NCBI GenBank assembly: GCA_014055525.1 | Contig: WIAH01000001.1 | Coordinates: 245,809 to 309,808, forward strand | DNA: 64,000 nt | Reading direction: 5' to 3' | Source of the DNA: Nitrospira sp. CR1.3 | GTDB lineage: Bacteria > Nitrospirota > Nitrospiria > Nitrospirales > Nitrospiraceae | In this document: piece by piece, positions 35,693 through 45,740 of the stretch | Numbering within the stretch: the first letter of the stretch is position 1 | How the letters are laid out: each line of letters opens with the position of its first letter | The notes under the pieces: model-generated | The model's input: the letters and a program-made list of their open reading frames with translations, nothing else | Told to the model about the DNA's origin: nothing | Databases searched by the model: none | Translations under genes and position numbers: made by a program

Positions 35693-36497
35693 AGATCTTC
35701 AAATCGGTCGCCGGCTGCTCTTTCTTAGGTTGAGCTTGCCTGCCCGCCATCTTGGTAAGAAGGGTGATCACCCGTTCAACCGGGCCGAGCAAGGCATAGC
35801 CCGCGAAGATCACAAATAACATAACCTGGGGCCAGGCTGCCACCAGAACCAGGCCCAGGATTCCCCAGACCAGATAGGTGATGTGCCGACCGCCGCGGAA
35901 CTTCAAGTCCTTAAAGCTCCGGTACTTAATCGTACTCACCATCAAGAACGACAACACCAGAGTTATGATCAACACGAGAATCGGCTTGATCTCCGCCCCG
36001 GTGCGTACGACGTGATGATCAAAAATCACCAGCGAGGCGACGACGCCTGCGGCAGCGGGAATGGCCAAGCCGGTAAAGTACTTGCCGTCCGACAACGTGG
36101 CGGTTGCATTGAATCGTGCCAGACGGACCGCCCCCATCGCCACATACGCGAACATGACCGCGATGCCGAACGTCCCTTGCCCGCTGAGGGCCCACGAGTA
36201 AATGAGAAGACCCGGAGCAACACCGAACGACACGACATCGGACAATGAGTCGTATTCCAGGCCGAAGTGGCTGGTGCTGTTCGTCAAGCGCGCCGACTTC
36301 CCGTCCAGCACGTCGAAGACCATGGCGACCAGGATGGCGATCGCCGCCGCCATATAGTTCGCGTTGAAGACGGAGAGAATGGCGAACACGCCGCAAAACA
36401 AATTCCCGGTCGTGAACAAGTTCGGGATCAGGTGCATCGCCGCCTTGTGGCGCTTGCCGCCTTTCGCAAAGGACTGTCGTAGCGCAGCAGTTTTCAT
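35691..36497 (-). CDS. pssA: CDP-diacylglycerol-serine O-phosphatidyltransferase
   Basis: Makes phosphatidylserine. 268 residues, membrane protein with about eight helices. The CDP-alcohol phosphotransferase signature is seen as DVLDGKSARLTNSTSHFGLEYDSLSD, with all acidic residues. It overlaps psd by four bases. The next enzyme in the pathway is encoded just upstream. Confidence 0.96.
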   Translation of the reverse strand: MKTAALRQSFAKGGKRHKAAMHLIPNLFTTGNLFCGVFAILSVFNANYMAAAIAILVAMVFDVLDGKSARLTNSTSHFGLEYDSLSDVVSFGVAPGLLIYSWALSGQGTFGIAVMFAYVAMGAVRLARFNATATLSDGKYFTGLAIPAAAGVVASLVIFDHHVVRTGAEIKPILVLIITLVLSFLMVSTIKYRSFKDLKFRGGRHITYLVWGILGLVLVAAWPQVMLFVIFAGYALLGPVERVITLLTKMAGRQAQPKKEQPATDLKI

Positions 36498-37144
36498 CGC
36501 AGCTCTCCCAGGATGGATTCTCCACCCTTCACACGATCGCCAACGGATACCTTGATCACCGATCCCATCGGAAGAAACGTGTCCATGCGAGAACCGAATC
36601 GAATCAACCCGAACCGCTCGCCGCGCACGGCGCGATCCTTGGGCGCCACCCAGCAGACGATCCGCCTCGCGATCAAGCCTGCGACCTGAACACAGAGCAC
36701 CTTGGCCCCCTGCAATGCTTTGATCATCACCGCGTTCTGTTCATTCTTCATCGTCGCATCGGGCTTGCTGGCGATCATGAACAGCCCCGGTTGATACATC
36801 ACATCCTCAACGAGTCCCTCGCAGGGCATCCGGTTGATGTGCACATCGAACACGTTCAGGAAAATCGTGATTCGAACACTGCGATCTTTGATGTATCGCG
36901 GTTCAAACTCTTCCTCGACGGCGATGACTTTCCCATCGCCAGGCGCCACGATCAGGTGCGCGCCTTGAGGGACGACCCGAGCCGGATTGCGAAAAAACCA
37001 GGCGACAAAGAGCGTCAGTATTCCCGCCGCGCCCCCTATGGCGGCCCACCCTACCCAGGCTGCCGCCAGTGTAACGCCTGCGGCAGCTCCGATGAAAGGA
37101 AATCCCTCCTTGGCAAAAGGGATACCGACGGCACGATCCGCCAC
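36494..37144 (-). CDS. psd: Phosphatidylserine decarboxylase (short type)
   Basis: Converts phosphatidylserine to phosphatidylethanolamine. 216 residues. A membrane pair lies at about 15-50, then LIVAPGDGKVIAVEEEF and FLNVFDVHINRMPCEGLVEDV. FGSRMDTFLP near the end holds the Gly-Ser bond where the proenzyme cuts itself to form the pyruvoyl group. This length and ending mark the short, archaeal-type Psd. It starts 14 bases after ilvC and is coupled to pssA. Confidence 0.95.
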   Translation of the reverse strand: MADRAVGIPFAKEGFPFIGAAAGVTLAAAWVGWAAIGGAAGILTLFVAWFFRNPARVVPQGAHLIVAPGDGKVIAVEEEFEPRYIKDRSVRITIFLNVFDVHINRMPCEGLVEDVMYQPGLFMIASKPDATMKNEQNAVMIKALQGAKVLCVQVAGLIARRIVCWVAPKDRAVRGERFGLIRFGSRMDTFLPMGSVIKVSVGDRVKGGESILGELR

Positions 37145-37157
37145 AGGTTCCTCGATC

Positions 37158-38234
<1,077 letters not shown>

Positions 38235-38753
38235 CTATTCGCGGGCGACTTTCTTGGGCTGCGCCGCCGCTGACCGCAGGGGCTCGCGTGCCACCGCCAC
38301 CCGCCCGGTTCTGGTGAGTTCCTTGATCCCGAGCGGCTGCAGCAAATTGATGATCGCTTCAATCTTCCGGGGATCACCGGTGACTTCGATCGTATAGGTG
38401 GACGGCGTGGAATCGATGACATTGGCGCGAAAGATGTCGGCGATCCGCAACGCTTCGGCGCGATCCTCCTGCCTGGTGTGTACCTTGATCAGCGCGGTTT
38501 CCCGCGAGACAAAATCGCTCTCGTTCAAGTCCACGACCTTGATCACGTCGATCAGCTTGTTCAACTGTTTTACGATCTGCTCGACGATGCGCTCATCACC
38601 GGACGTGACGATTGTCATCTGCGACATTGACGGATCCAACGTCGGCGCGACCGACAGGCTTTCGATATTGAAGCCGCGGCCGCTGAAGAGCCCGGCGATC
38701 CGGGACAAAACACCGAACTTGTTTTCAACGGTCACCGAAATGATGTGTTCCAT
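38235..38753 (-). CDS. ilvN: Acetolactate synthase small subunit
   Basis: Regulatory subunit that gives valine feedback inhibition to IlvB. 172 residues. The N-terminal ACT domain reads MEHIISVTVENKFGVLSRIAGLFSGRGFNIESLSV. The C-terminal domain has FRANVIDSTPSTYTIEVTGDPRKIEAIINLLQP. A frame to 38792 exists; the ATG at 38753 matches the family start. It lies 97 bases after ilvB and 63 bases before ilvC. Confidence 0.95.
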   Translation of the reverse strand: MEHIISVTVENKFGVLSRIAGLFSGRGFNIESLSVAPTLDPSMSQMTIVTSGDERIVEQIVKQLNKLIDVIKVVDLNESDFVSRETALIKVHTRQEDRAEALRIADIFRANVIDSTPSTYTIEVTGDPRKIEAIINLLQPLGIKELTRTGRVAVAREPLRSAAAQPKKVARE

Positions 38754-38850
38754 AAAATTCAAAGAGCCTATGGCTGCTGGCATGTGGCCCAACCATGGGC
38801 CGACATTTCTCCATTTGTACTATCAGCTGTAGCCGTACGCTCCCATCCTC

Positions 38851-40626
38851 TCAGGCCGTTAAAATCGTGTCCTTGTCTTCCGGGACCACCTTACCGGCGC
38901 CCGTCTGCTTCTGTTTCAACTCCGGAGGATCTTCGAGAATCATTTCGTGATTGCAGCCGCCGGCTGGAATCATCGGATAGACATTCTCATAGGGATGCGT
39001 CGGAACGTCCACGATCACCGGCCCGTTTGCGGCAATCGCTTCTTTGAGAATGCCGTCGAGATCACCGACCTTGCTCGCACGCAACCCCCTCGCGCCGTAG
39101 GCTTCAGCCAGCTTCACAAAATCGGGAGTTGTGTCCAGATAGCTCGAGGCATAGCGGCCCTCGTAAAACAGGTCCTGCCACTGCCGGACCATGCCATGAA
39201 ACCGGTTATTCAGCACAATGATCTTCACCGGGAGCTTGCTGACAACAGCGGTGGCCATCTCCTGCATGTTCATCTGCACGCTGCCATCACCGGCGACACA
39301 GAGCACCAACCGGCCAGGAAAAGCGGCCTGCGCCCCCATCGCCGCTGGAAATCCGAAACCCATCGTCCCGAGCCCTCCGGAAGTCAACCATCGATTGGGT
39401 TTGGCAAGTTTGAAATACTGCGCAGCCCACATCTGATGCTGCCCGACATCGGTCGATACGATCGGATCACGGTCTTTCGTCAATTCGTAGAGCCGCTTAA
39501 TCACATGCTGAGGCTTGATCGGACCGTCTTTCTCCTGCTGATACGTCAAGGGATGGGCCCGTTCCCATTCACGGATTTGATCCCACCAGGCCTTGCGCAA
39601 CTCCTTCTGCTCACCGTTCACCGTCGCCTTCAAAATCTGAATGAGCTCCCGCAACACAGCCTTGCAGTCTCCGACGATCGGAATGTCGACGTGAATATTT
39701 TTTCTGATCGAGGTCGGATCGATATCGATGTGGACAATCTTCGCGTAGGGGCAAAACTCGGAAACCTTCCCAGTGACGCGATCGTCGAACCGGGCCCCGA
39801 TGGCTACGACCAGGTCCGCATAATGCACCGCCATGTTGGCCTGATAGGTGCCGTGCATGCCCATCATGCCCATGGAAAGCGGATGCTCTCCCGGGAACGC
39901 GCCAAGGCCCATCAAGGTCATATCGACCGGAATCTGGGTCAGTTCAGCCAACTCGATCAGTTCCTGTGACGCGCCGGAGAAGACCACGCCGCCGCCTACA
40001 TAGAGGACCGGCTTCTTGGCTTTCATGATCGCTTCCGCCGCCTGCTTGATCTGCCACTTATTCCCTTCATACGTGGGATTGTAGCCGCGTATCGAAACCG
40101 AGTTCGGATACGTAAACTCCGCCTTGTCCATCGACACATCTTTCGGGATATCGACCAGCACGGGACCGGGGCGTCCGGTCGTGGCGATGTAGAACGCCTC
40201 TTTGATCGTGGAAGCCAATTCGTTCACATCCTTGACCAGGAAATTATATTTCGTGCAAGGACGGCTCAGCCCGACGTTGTCGGCCTCCTGAAACGCATCG
40301 TTCCCGATCAAACTGGTCGGGACCTGTCCGCTGAAACAGACCAGGGGAACCGAATCCATGTAGGCATCGGCCAAGGCCGTGATCACGTTGGTCATCCCTG
40401 GACCGGATGTCACCAGACATACCCCCGCCTTGCCTGTGGCCTTGGCATACCCTTCGGCCATATGACCCGCACCCTGCTCATGGCGGGTCAGGATCACATC
40501 GATATCCTTCTGTTGGTGCAGCATGTCGAAAATCTTCAGAACGACACCGCCGGGAAGCGCAAAGAGGGTCTTGACGCCTTCCCGTTTCAAGCATTCGATA
40601 AAGATTTCGGCACCCGTGAGCTTCAT
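38851..40626 (-). CDS. ilvB: Acetolactate synthase large subunit
   Basis: Thiamine-diphosphate enzyme that joins two pyruvates, or pyruvate and 2-oxobutyrate. 591 residues. MKLTGAEIFIECLKREGVKTLFALPGG at the start, active-site Glu in TRHEQGAGHMAEGYA, a FAD/Rossmann middle domain, and the TPP-binding GDGSVQMNMQEMATAV...NN near the C terminus. ATG 40626 has GAGGAGG upstream; the frame open to 40740 is non-coding leader. Confidence 0.97.
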   Translation of the reverse strand: MKLTGAEIFIECLKREGVKTLFALPGGVVLKIFDMLHQQKDIDVILTRHEQGAGHMAEGYAKATGKAGVCLVTSGPGMTNVITALADAYMDSVPLVCFSGQVPTSLIGNDAFQEADNVGLSRPCTKYNFLVKDVNELASTIKEAFYIATTGRPGPVLVDIPKDVSMDKAEFTYPNSVSIRGYNPTYEGNKWQIKQAAEAIMKAKKPVLYVGGGVVFSGASQELIELAELTQIPVDMTLMGLGAFPGEHPLSMGMMGMHGTYQANMAVHYADLVVAIGARFDDRVTGKVSEFCPYAKIVHIDIDPTSIRKNIHVDIPIVGDCKAVLRELIQILKATVNGEQKELRKAWWDQIREWERAHPLTYQQEKDGPIKPQHVIKRLYELTKDRDPIVSTDVGQHQMWAAQYFKLAKPNRWLTSGGLGTMGFGFPAAMGAQAAFPGRLVLCVAGDGSVQMNMQEMATAVVSKLPVKIIVLNNRFHGMVRQWQDLFYEGRYASSYLDTTPDFVKLAEAYGARGLRASKVGDLDGILKEAIAANGPVIVDVPTHPYENVYPMIPAGGCNHEMILEDPPELKQKQTGAGKVVPEDKDTILTA

Positions 40627-40717
40627 AACCGGACCTCCTCTCCTACTCCGTGGATATCCACCGGAAGGAGATACGAAGAAACGTGGCTGTCGAGAAATAC
40701 ACCAGCCCCTTCGACCA

Positions 40718-40733
40718 TTCAGAATATTCTGAA
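40718..40733. promoter_or_regulatory. 16-bp perfect palindrome upstream of ilvB
   Basis: TTCAGAATATTCTGAA, about 92 bases before the ilvB start, in the A+T-rich part of the gap between ilvB and RNase P RNA. It has the size and symmetry of a dimeric repressor or activator site. No matching family is recognised. Confidence 0.4.
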
Positions 40734-40844
40734 AAATCAAGGGGAAAGATGCGAGATCCTACCATCCTGCCCCCGGCCGGTCAATAGGACGAGACCGGAA
40801 CCGACTTGCGCTGAGGCGAACGGCACTGACCGATTGAGCGCGGT

Positions 40845-41275
40845 GAAGAAGACCTATAAGCCGGATTCTGTCCTGACCAAGATATGCTCTCGATCAGAGG
40901 AGATCATTTCTCTGGGATTCGAGTTACCTCGAACCTCAAGCGACCTACCCGAAGACCTCGGCCGGGCCAGCCGGTCGCCGATGCTCCGAAGAGGACCGGC
41001 AGGTGTCTTCCTATTTGGCCTTGCATCGAGCGACGCTTACCCTGCCGGTGATGTCGCCATCACCGCGGTGGGCTCTTACCCCGCCGTTTCACCCTTGCCT
41101 GATCCGCAGCGATGAGATTGGGGTCCAATCGCGTTGGCCATCGGCGGTCTGTTCTCTGTGGTGCTGGTGTCGGATTGCTCCGCCTGGGGGTTACCCAGCG
41201 CCCTGCCCATGAAGTCCGGACTTTCCTCTCGCCACGTCGCCGCGGCGAGCGATCACCCGGTCTTCTCCCTCGCGC
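40845..41275 (-). ncRNA. rnpB: RNase P RNA (bacterial class A)
   Basis: Catalytic RNA that removes tRNA 5' leaders. On the minus strand the conserved 5' core GAGAGGAAAGTCCGGAC (about 41214-41230) is followed by TTCATGGGCAGGG and GGGTAACCCCC. The 3' end has ACAGAATCCGGCTTATAG (about 40854-40871), which pairs back to the core. The length of about 430 nt fits class A with its usual extra helices. End points are approximate. Confidence 0.95.
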
Positions 41276-41330
41276 AAGAATCAGTATAGAAAACATGGCG
41301 ACCGGATGCAAGAACGACAGGTCTTGTGCC

Positions 41331-42206
41331 TTAGCGGCCGATGGCAGGCAGGTCGGCTGCGGGGACGGGTTGCCTGCTCTTGTAAATGCCCATGGCCTCG
41401 GGCATGGCCTTCTTGAGGTCTTCGATTCTGGTCCCATGGCTGGGATGCGTGGATAGGAATTCTGAGGGGGCGGCCCCTCCCGACATCCGTTCCATTCGTT
41501 CCCAAAGCGCGACGGATTCCCGCGGATCATAGCCCGCGTCCGCCGCAAGCAGAATGCCGATATAGTCCGCCTCTGATTCATGTTGCCGGCTGAAAGGCAG
41601 CAGCACACCGACTTGAGCGCCGGCGCCAAGTGCCGCCATAGCCCCCTGAGAGACGAGTCCCCCGCCCCCCGCAGCTCCCGCAGCGGCACCTGCCGCCTGG
41701 ACTGCTGCACTCGTCAATTGTTCCTGGCTCATCCGCTCCGCTCCATGGCGAGCCAGGGCATGTACGACTTCGTGGCCCATCACTGCTGCAAGTCCCGCTT
41801 CAGTCTTGGCGACCGGAAAAATTCCAGTGTAGACGGCCATCTTGCCTCCCGGAAGGGCGAAGGCATTCGCCGTCTTGTCGTCTTTGAACACGGTGACTTC
41901 CCACTGAAACTGCTTGGCCATCTCCGCATACTTCGATCGCTTCGCCGCTTCGACAATTCGAGCTGCAACGCGCTTCACCGGCTCGATCTCGCGCGGATCT
42001 TGAGACTGTTTCATTTTTGGATCGCTCTTCACCTGACTGTAGGCCTGCGTGCCCATTTGCATCTCTTCCGCCACGGAGGTCATAAGCAACTGCGAGCGTC
42101 CCGTGTAGGGATTCTTCTCGCAGCCGGCGAGTTCGATAAAGGCGCACAGGCATATCGCGACCAAAATTGACCTGGGACTCCGAAGCAACAATGCGTCCAT
42201 CTCCAT
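41331..42206 (-). CDS. M48-family metallopeptidase, lipoprotein
   Basis: About 291 residues. A signal peptide ends in the lipobox ELAGC, so it is lipidated. The mature part opens KNPYTGRSQLLM, typical of M48 Loi/BepA-like peptidases. The zinc-binding HEVVH motif is in VMGHEVVHALARHGAERMS, with the third ligand in HESEADYIGILLAADAGYDP. This group degrades misassembled outer-membrane proteins. Two starts near 42200-42206 are equally good; the frame runs to 42236. Confidence 0.92.
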   Translation of the reverse strand: MEMDALLLRSPRSILVAICLCAFIELAGCEKNPYTGRSQLLMTSVAEEMQMGTQAYSQVKSDPKMKQSQDPREIEPVKRVAARIVEAAKRSKYAEMAKQFQWEVTVFKDDKTANAFALPGGKMAVYTGIFPVAKTEAGLAAVMGHEVVHALARHGAERMSQEQLTSAAVQAAGAAAGAAGGGGLVSQGAMAALGAGAQVGVLLPFSRQHESEADYIGILLAADAGYDPRESVALWERMERMSGGAAPSEFLSTHPSHGTRIEDLKKAMPEAMGIYKSRQPVPAADLPAIGR

Positions 42207-42321
42207 CTCTCCCCTTCTCACACCTAGCGATGACATCGATTGACCGACCGTAAGTGCTTTGTTAGATTAGCGCGCCGCGATACCATTTTCTACAAGGACC
42301 TTGTCCTACCAAACAAACTGG

Positions 42322-42984
42322 ATGCCGCACCAAGCCATCGAACGCATCGGGATCGATGAATCGGGAAAAGGCGATTACTTTGGCCCGCTGGTCATCGCTG
42401 CTGTCTTCGTGGATGCGACGACGCAGAGTGACCTCGCGCTTATGCAGGTCCGGGACAGCAAGAAAATTTCCGACGGACGGATTCTGGAGATGGCTCCGGA
42501 CATTAAGACGATCTGCCCGCATAGCGTGATCGCTATCGGACCGCAGAAATACAACGAACTCTATGGCAAGATCCGCAATCTCAATCGTCTCCTGGCATGG
42601 GGCCATGCCAAAGCTCTTGAGAATTTACTGGAGCGGGTGTCTTGCGGACTGGCCATCTCAGATCAGTTTGGCGATGAGCGGCTCATCCTGAATGCCTTGC
42701 AGGAAAAGGGTCGCAAGATTACGCTCGAGCAGCGCACGAAGGCGGAATCGGATCTCGCCGTCGCGGCGGCGTCGATTTTAGCACGCGCCGAATTCTTACT
42801 CCGCTTGAAGCGGCTTTCAGACGAGATCAGCACGACGCTCCCCAAAGGCGCGTCGCCGTCCGTCGAACTCGCGGCGAAGATGATCGTAAAGAAACACGGG
42901 CAGGAACGATTGGGGACCGTGGCGAAACTTCACTTCAAGACGACCAAGTCGGTCTTGGGCGATACTCCGTCCCCGAGCAAATAG
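42322..42984 (+). CDS. rnhC: Ribonuclease HIII, catalytic domain only
   Basis: Cuts the RNA strand of RNA-DNA hybrids. About 220 residues. The HIII-type signature ERIGIDESGKGDYFGPLVIAAV is near the N terminus, with DSKKISD, then RTKAESDLAVAAASILARAEFL for the later acidic residues. Typical RNase HIII is about 300 residues with a TBP-like substrate-binding domain at the N terminus; that domain is missing here. The start is unclear: a TTG at 42301 is seven codons upstream. It is divergent from the M48 gene. Confidence 0.88.
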   Translation: MPHQAIERIGIDESGKGDYFGPLVIAAVFVDATTQSDLALMQVRDSKKISDGRILEMAPDIKTICPHSVIAIGPQKYNELYGKIRNLNRLLAWGHAKALENLLERVSCGLAISDQFGDERLILNALQEKGRKITLEQRTKAESDLAVAAASILARAEFLLRLKRLSDEISTTLPKGASPSVELAAKMIVKKHGQERLGTVAKLHFKTTKSVLGDTPSPSK

Positions 42985-43025
42985 CCTTATGCTCTGTTAG
43001 TGAGCATCGTGTCCTCTCCAGTCGG

Positions 43026-43123
43026 TCGCGGGTGACACCGAGTAGGGCGCCCCAGCGCGCGCAGCGGGGGTCCCCACACCGGGCGGGGGTGCGAGCACGC
43101 TGGGGCTGCTCGGTGACCCGCGA
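43026..43123. other. 98-bp imperfect inverted repeat between rnhC and hisB
   Basis: TCGCGGGTGACACCGAGTAG at the left pairs with CTGCTCGGTGACCCGCGA at the right, and the arms continue inwards with CCCCAGCG/CGCTGGGG. Only short bulges interrupt the two arms of about 26-32 bases. The G+C-rich loop is about 40 bases. It lies between two convergent genes and has no T-run. It could stop transcription both ways or be a structured RNA. Confidence 0.7.
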
Positions 43124-43127
43124 GAAA

Positions 43128-43736
43128 CTATAGCATCCCCTTCGTCGACAACACTCTTCCCGCCAAACGCTCCTCGGTCGTCGTGGCCTGATCGAGCGCC
43201 TTGGCCAAGGCCTTGAAGATCGCCTCCATGATGTGGTGCGGGTTGCGGCCGTACATCAGATTTACGTGCAGGTTGAGGCCACCATGGGTGACGAAGGCCT
43301 GAAAAAAATCCTCGAACAGGCCGAGATCGAATGACTTGATCTTTCGGTCCGGCAGACTCACGTTGTAGACGAGAAAGGGCCGTCCGCTGAGGTCCACCGT
43401 CACTTGCGCCAGGGTTTCATCAAGAGGAGCCGAAGCGAATCCGAATCGCTTGATCCCCGCCTTCTCTCCCAACGCCTGATGCAGGGCCTTCCCCATCACG
43501 ATACCGACATCTTCAACCGTATGATGTTCGTCGATGTCGATGTCGCCTTTGGCCTGAACCGTCAGATCGAAAAAGCCGTGCTTGGCCAGCAACTCGAGCA
43601 TGTGGTCAAAGAACCGGATCGATGTATTGATCTTCCCCTGTCCACTGCCGTCGAGCGTCCATTCGACAAGAATGTCTGTTTCCTTGGTCGCGCGATGCAG
43701 TGAGGCCTGCCTGGGTGGGCCGCCGTTCTTCTTCAT
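43128..43736 (-). CDS. hisB: Imidazoleglycerol-phosphate dehydratase
   Basis: Sixth step of histidine synthesis. 202 residues, the single-function form without a phosphatase domain. The manganese-binding HxxxHH motifs are seen in [24 protein letters not shown], and [17 protein letters not shown]. It overlaps hisD by four bases. Confidence 0.97.
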   Translation of the reverse strand: MKKNGGPPRQASLHRATKETDILVEWTLDGSGQGKINTSIRFFDHMLELLAKHGFFDLTVQAKGDIDIDEHHTVEDVGIVMGKALHQALGEKAGIKRFGFASAPLDETLAQVTVDLSGRPFLVYNVSLPDRKIKSFDLGLFEDFFQAFVTHGGLNLHVNLMYGRNPHHIMEAIFKALAKALDQATTTEERLAGRVLSTKGML

Positions 43737-45016
43737 GAGAACCTGCTTTGGGCCGACTTTGCATGCGCGTCGAACCCTTCGATCTGGGCCAAGCGGACGA
43801 GGTGTTCTTTCACTTTGCTCAACTCCTCCCTCGTGTAGTGCACGATGTTGCTGATCTTCGTATAGTCATGGACGGACAACGCCGAAAAGAATCGAGCGGT
43901 CCCCCCGGTCGGTAACACATGATTGGGCCCGGCGATATAGTCGGCCACGGAAGGCGGCGTATACCGTCCCAGAAACAAGGCCCCTGCATGCCGGATCTTT
44001 TCCAAATAGTCGAACGGCTGATCGACCGAAAGGGTGAGGTGTTCTGGAGCGATCTCGTTGGCGACGTCGATGGCCTCGTCCATCGTAGTGACCACGAACG
44101 CCACGGAATGTCGCGCGACGGACTTGGCCGCAATTTTTTCGCGCTGCAAGCCCCTCAGCTGACTCTCAAGGAGGACCAGAACCTCCTTTGCAAGTGACGG
44201 CGAAGTCGTGACCAGCCATACCTGCGCGTCTTCGTCATGCTCGGCTTCGCACAGCAAGTCGGCCGCGACATGGGCCGGTTTGGCATCGTCGTCGGCCACC
44301 ACGAGCAATTCGCTCGGCCCGGCCACCATATCGATTCCCACGGTTCCATACAACAGGCGCTTGGCCGTCGCGACGTAGATATTCCCCGGCCCCACAATTT
44401 TATCGACCTTGGGGATGGATTTCGTCCCAAAAGCCAGCGCGCCGATGGCTTGAACCCCTCCCACTCGATAGATCTCAGTCACCCCGGCAATGTCCGCTGC
44501 AACCAGCAAATAGGGGTTGATCTCGCCTTTTTGCGGCGGTGTACACATCACAATGCGGGACACGCCGGCGACCTTGGCCGGAATAGCACTCATCAACACT
44601 GTCGACGGATACACAGCCTTGCCCCCCGGCACATAGACCCCGACGGCATCGACAGGCGTGACCACCTGTCCTAGGGTAGCCGCCCCATCCTGATACATCC
44701 AGGTTTTCGTGCGCTGGCGCTCGTGGAAGGCCGTGACGCGTTGCGCGGCAAACCGCAGGGCATCGCCTTCGTCCTTTCTGATACGGTGGTAGGCATCTTT
44801 GATTTCTTCCTGCGTAACTTTCAGATCGCCGGGCTTGAGCGACACTTTGTCAAATTGTCTGGTATAGCGCAGCACCACCCTGTCCCCGCTGCGCTCCACA
44901 GCTTGCAACAAGACCTTCACGGTCTTTTCAACGGCTGCCCCCTGTACGCGCGCGCGCGATGCCACTTTCTTGAGTGTGGGAGCAAAGGCGCGGTCTGTCG
45001 AAGCGACGATTTTCAT
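43733..45016 (-). CDS. hisD: Histidinol dehydrogenase
   Basis: Last two oxidations of histidine synthesis. 427 residues. [51 protein letters not shown] and [21 protein letters not shown] hold the NAD and zinc sites. [29 protein letters not shown] is near the end. Overlaps hisG by four bases. Confidence 0.97.
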   Translation of the reverse strand: MKIVASTDRAFAPTLKKVASRARVQGAAVEKTVKVLLQAVERSGDRVVLRYTRQFDKVSLKPGDLKVTQEEIKDAYHRIRKDEGDALRFAAQRVTAFHERQRTKTWMYQDGAATLGQVVTPVDAVGVYVPGGKAVYPSTVLMSAIPAKVAGVSRIVMCTPPQKGEINPYLLVAADIAGVTEIYRVGGVQAIGALAFGTKSIPKVDKIVGPGNIYVATAKRLLYGTVGIDMVAGPSELLVVADDDAKPAHVAADLLCEAEHDEDAQVWLVTTSPSLAKEVLVLLESQLRGLQREKIAAKSVARHSVAFVVTTMDEAIDVANEIAPEHLTLSVDQPFDYLEKIRHAGALFLGRYTPPSVADYIAGPNHVLPTGGTARFFSALSVHDYTKISNIVHYTREELSKVKEHLVRLAQIEGFDAHAKSAQSRFS

Positions 45017-45717
45017 CTGCGCGTTCGTTTCGTTTTTCGGCTTGTCCCGCTCGATGATCGAGCTGAGATTTTCTTGCTGGTCCCTGTCGAAACGGCGGCA
45101 TCGCGGAGTTTCTTAATGAGCTCCGTCACGGCCTCATGCTTGAGTTTCAGGCTGGCCCGATTGACGATCAGTCTCGCCGTGGAGGTGGCAATGCACTCCA
45201 CTTCAATGAGGTCGTGCGCCTTGAGCGTGTTTCCGGTCTCGACCAAATCGACGATCCGATCGGCGAGGCCGACAATCGGCGCCAGTTCGATCGAGCCGTA
45301 TAACTTGATGATTTCGACCGGCACACCGCGCTGATTGAAGTAGCGCTCGGTAATTCTTGGATACTTGGTCGCGATCCGGATTTTGGATGAGAGCCGGTTG
45401 CGAGACCGCTGCCCACGGAGCGCGGCGACGGCAATTCTACACACTCCGAACCCTAAATCCAATGGCTCATAGACGTCGCTGTCCTGCTCCAACAACACGT
45501 CCTTTCCAACGACTCCGATGTCCGCCGCCCCATATTCCACGTAGGTCGGCACATCGGTCGGACGGACGATCAAGAAGATCATCCCGATGTCGGGGCAGGA
45601 GAACACCAGGCGCCGGCTATCGGTGGCGAGTTGCGCTCCGGCATAGCCGGCGCGTGCGAACAACTCGAGCGTCGGTTCGATCAACTTGCCTTTGCACAGC
45701 GCGACGGTGAGCATCAT
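45013..45717 (-). CDS. hisG: ATP phosphoribosyltransferase, short form
   Basis: First step of histidine synthesis. 234 residues, the HisG-S type that lacks the C-terminal regulatory domain and needs HisZ as partner; no hisZ is in the window. VALCKGKLIEPTLELFARAGY, GAADIGVVGKDVLLE, and IVDLVETGNTLKAHDLIEVE are typical. The last about 25 residues are a Ser/Lys/Arg-rich tail that the family does not normally have. It lies 23 bases after murA. Confidence 0.95.
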   Translation of the reverse strand: MMLTVALCKGKLIEPTLELFARAGYAGAQLATDSRRLVFSCPDIGMIFLIVRPTDVPTYVEYGAADIGVVGKDVLLEQDSDVYEPLDLGFGVCRIAVAALRGQRSRNRLSSKIRIATKYPRITERYFNQRGVPVEIIKLYGSIELAPIVGLADRIVDLVETGNTLKAHDLIEVECIATSTARLIVNRASLKLKHEAVTELIKKLRDAAVSTGTSKKISARSSSGTSRKTKRTRR

Positions 45718-45740
45718 CTACCTGACTGAGGATTTCCTGG

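Noticed and set aside
35519..35728. Plus-strand frames in the leuA leader
   Set aside because: They overlap the T-box riboswitch and have no start signals.
40462..41115. 217-codon plus-strand frame across the ilvB leader and RNase P RNA
   Set aside because: It overlaps the conserved RNase P RNA on the other strand and has no family features or ribosome site.
41060..41710. 216-codon minus-strand frame over RNase P RNA and the M48 gene
   Set aside because: It covers the RNA core and the peptidase in another frame; composition is Arg/Pro-rich noise.
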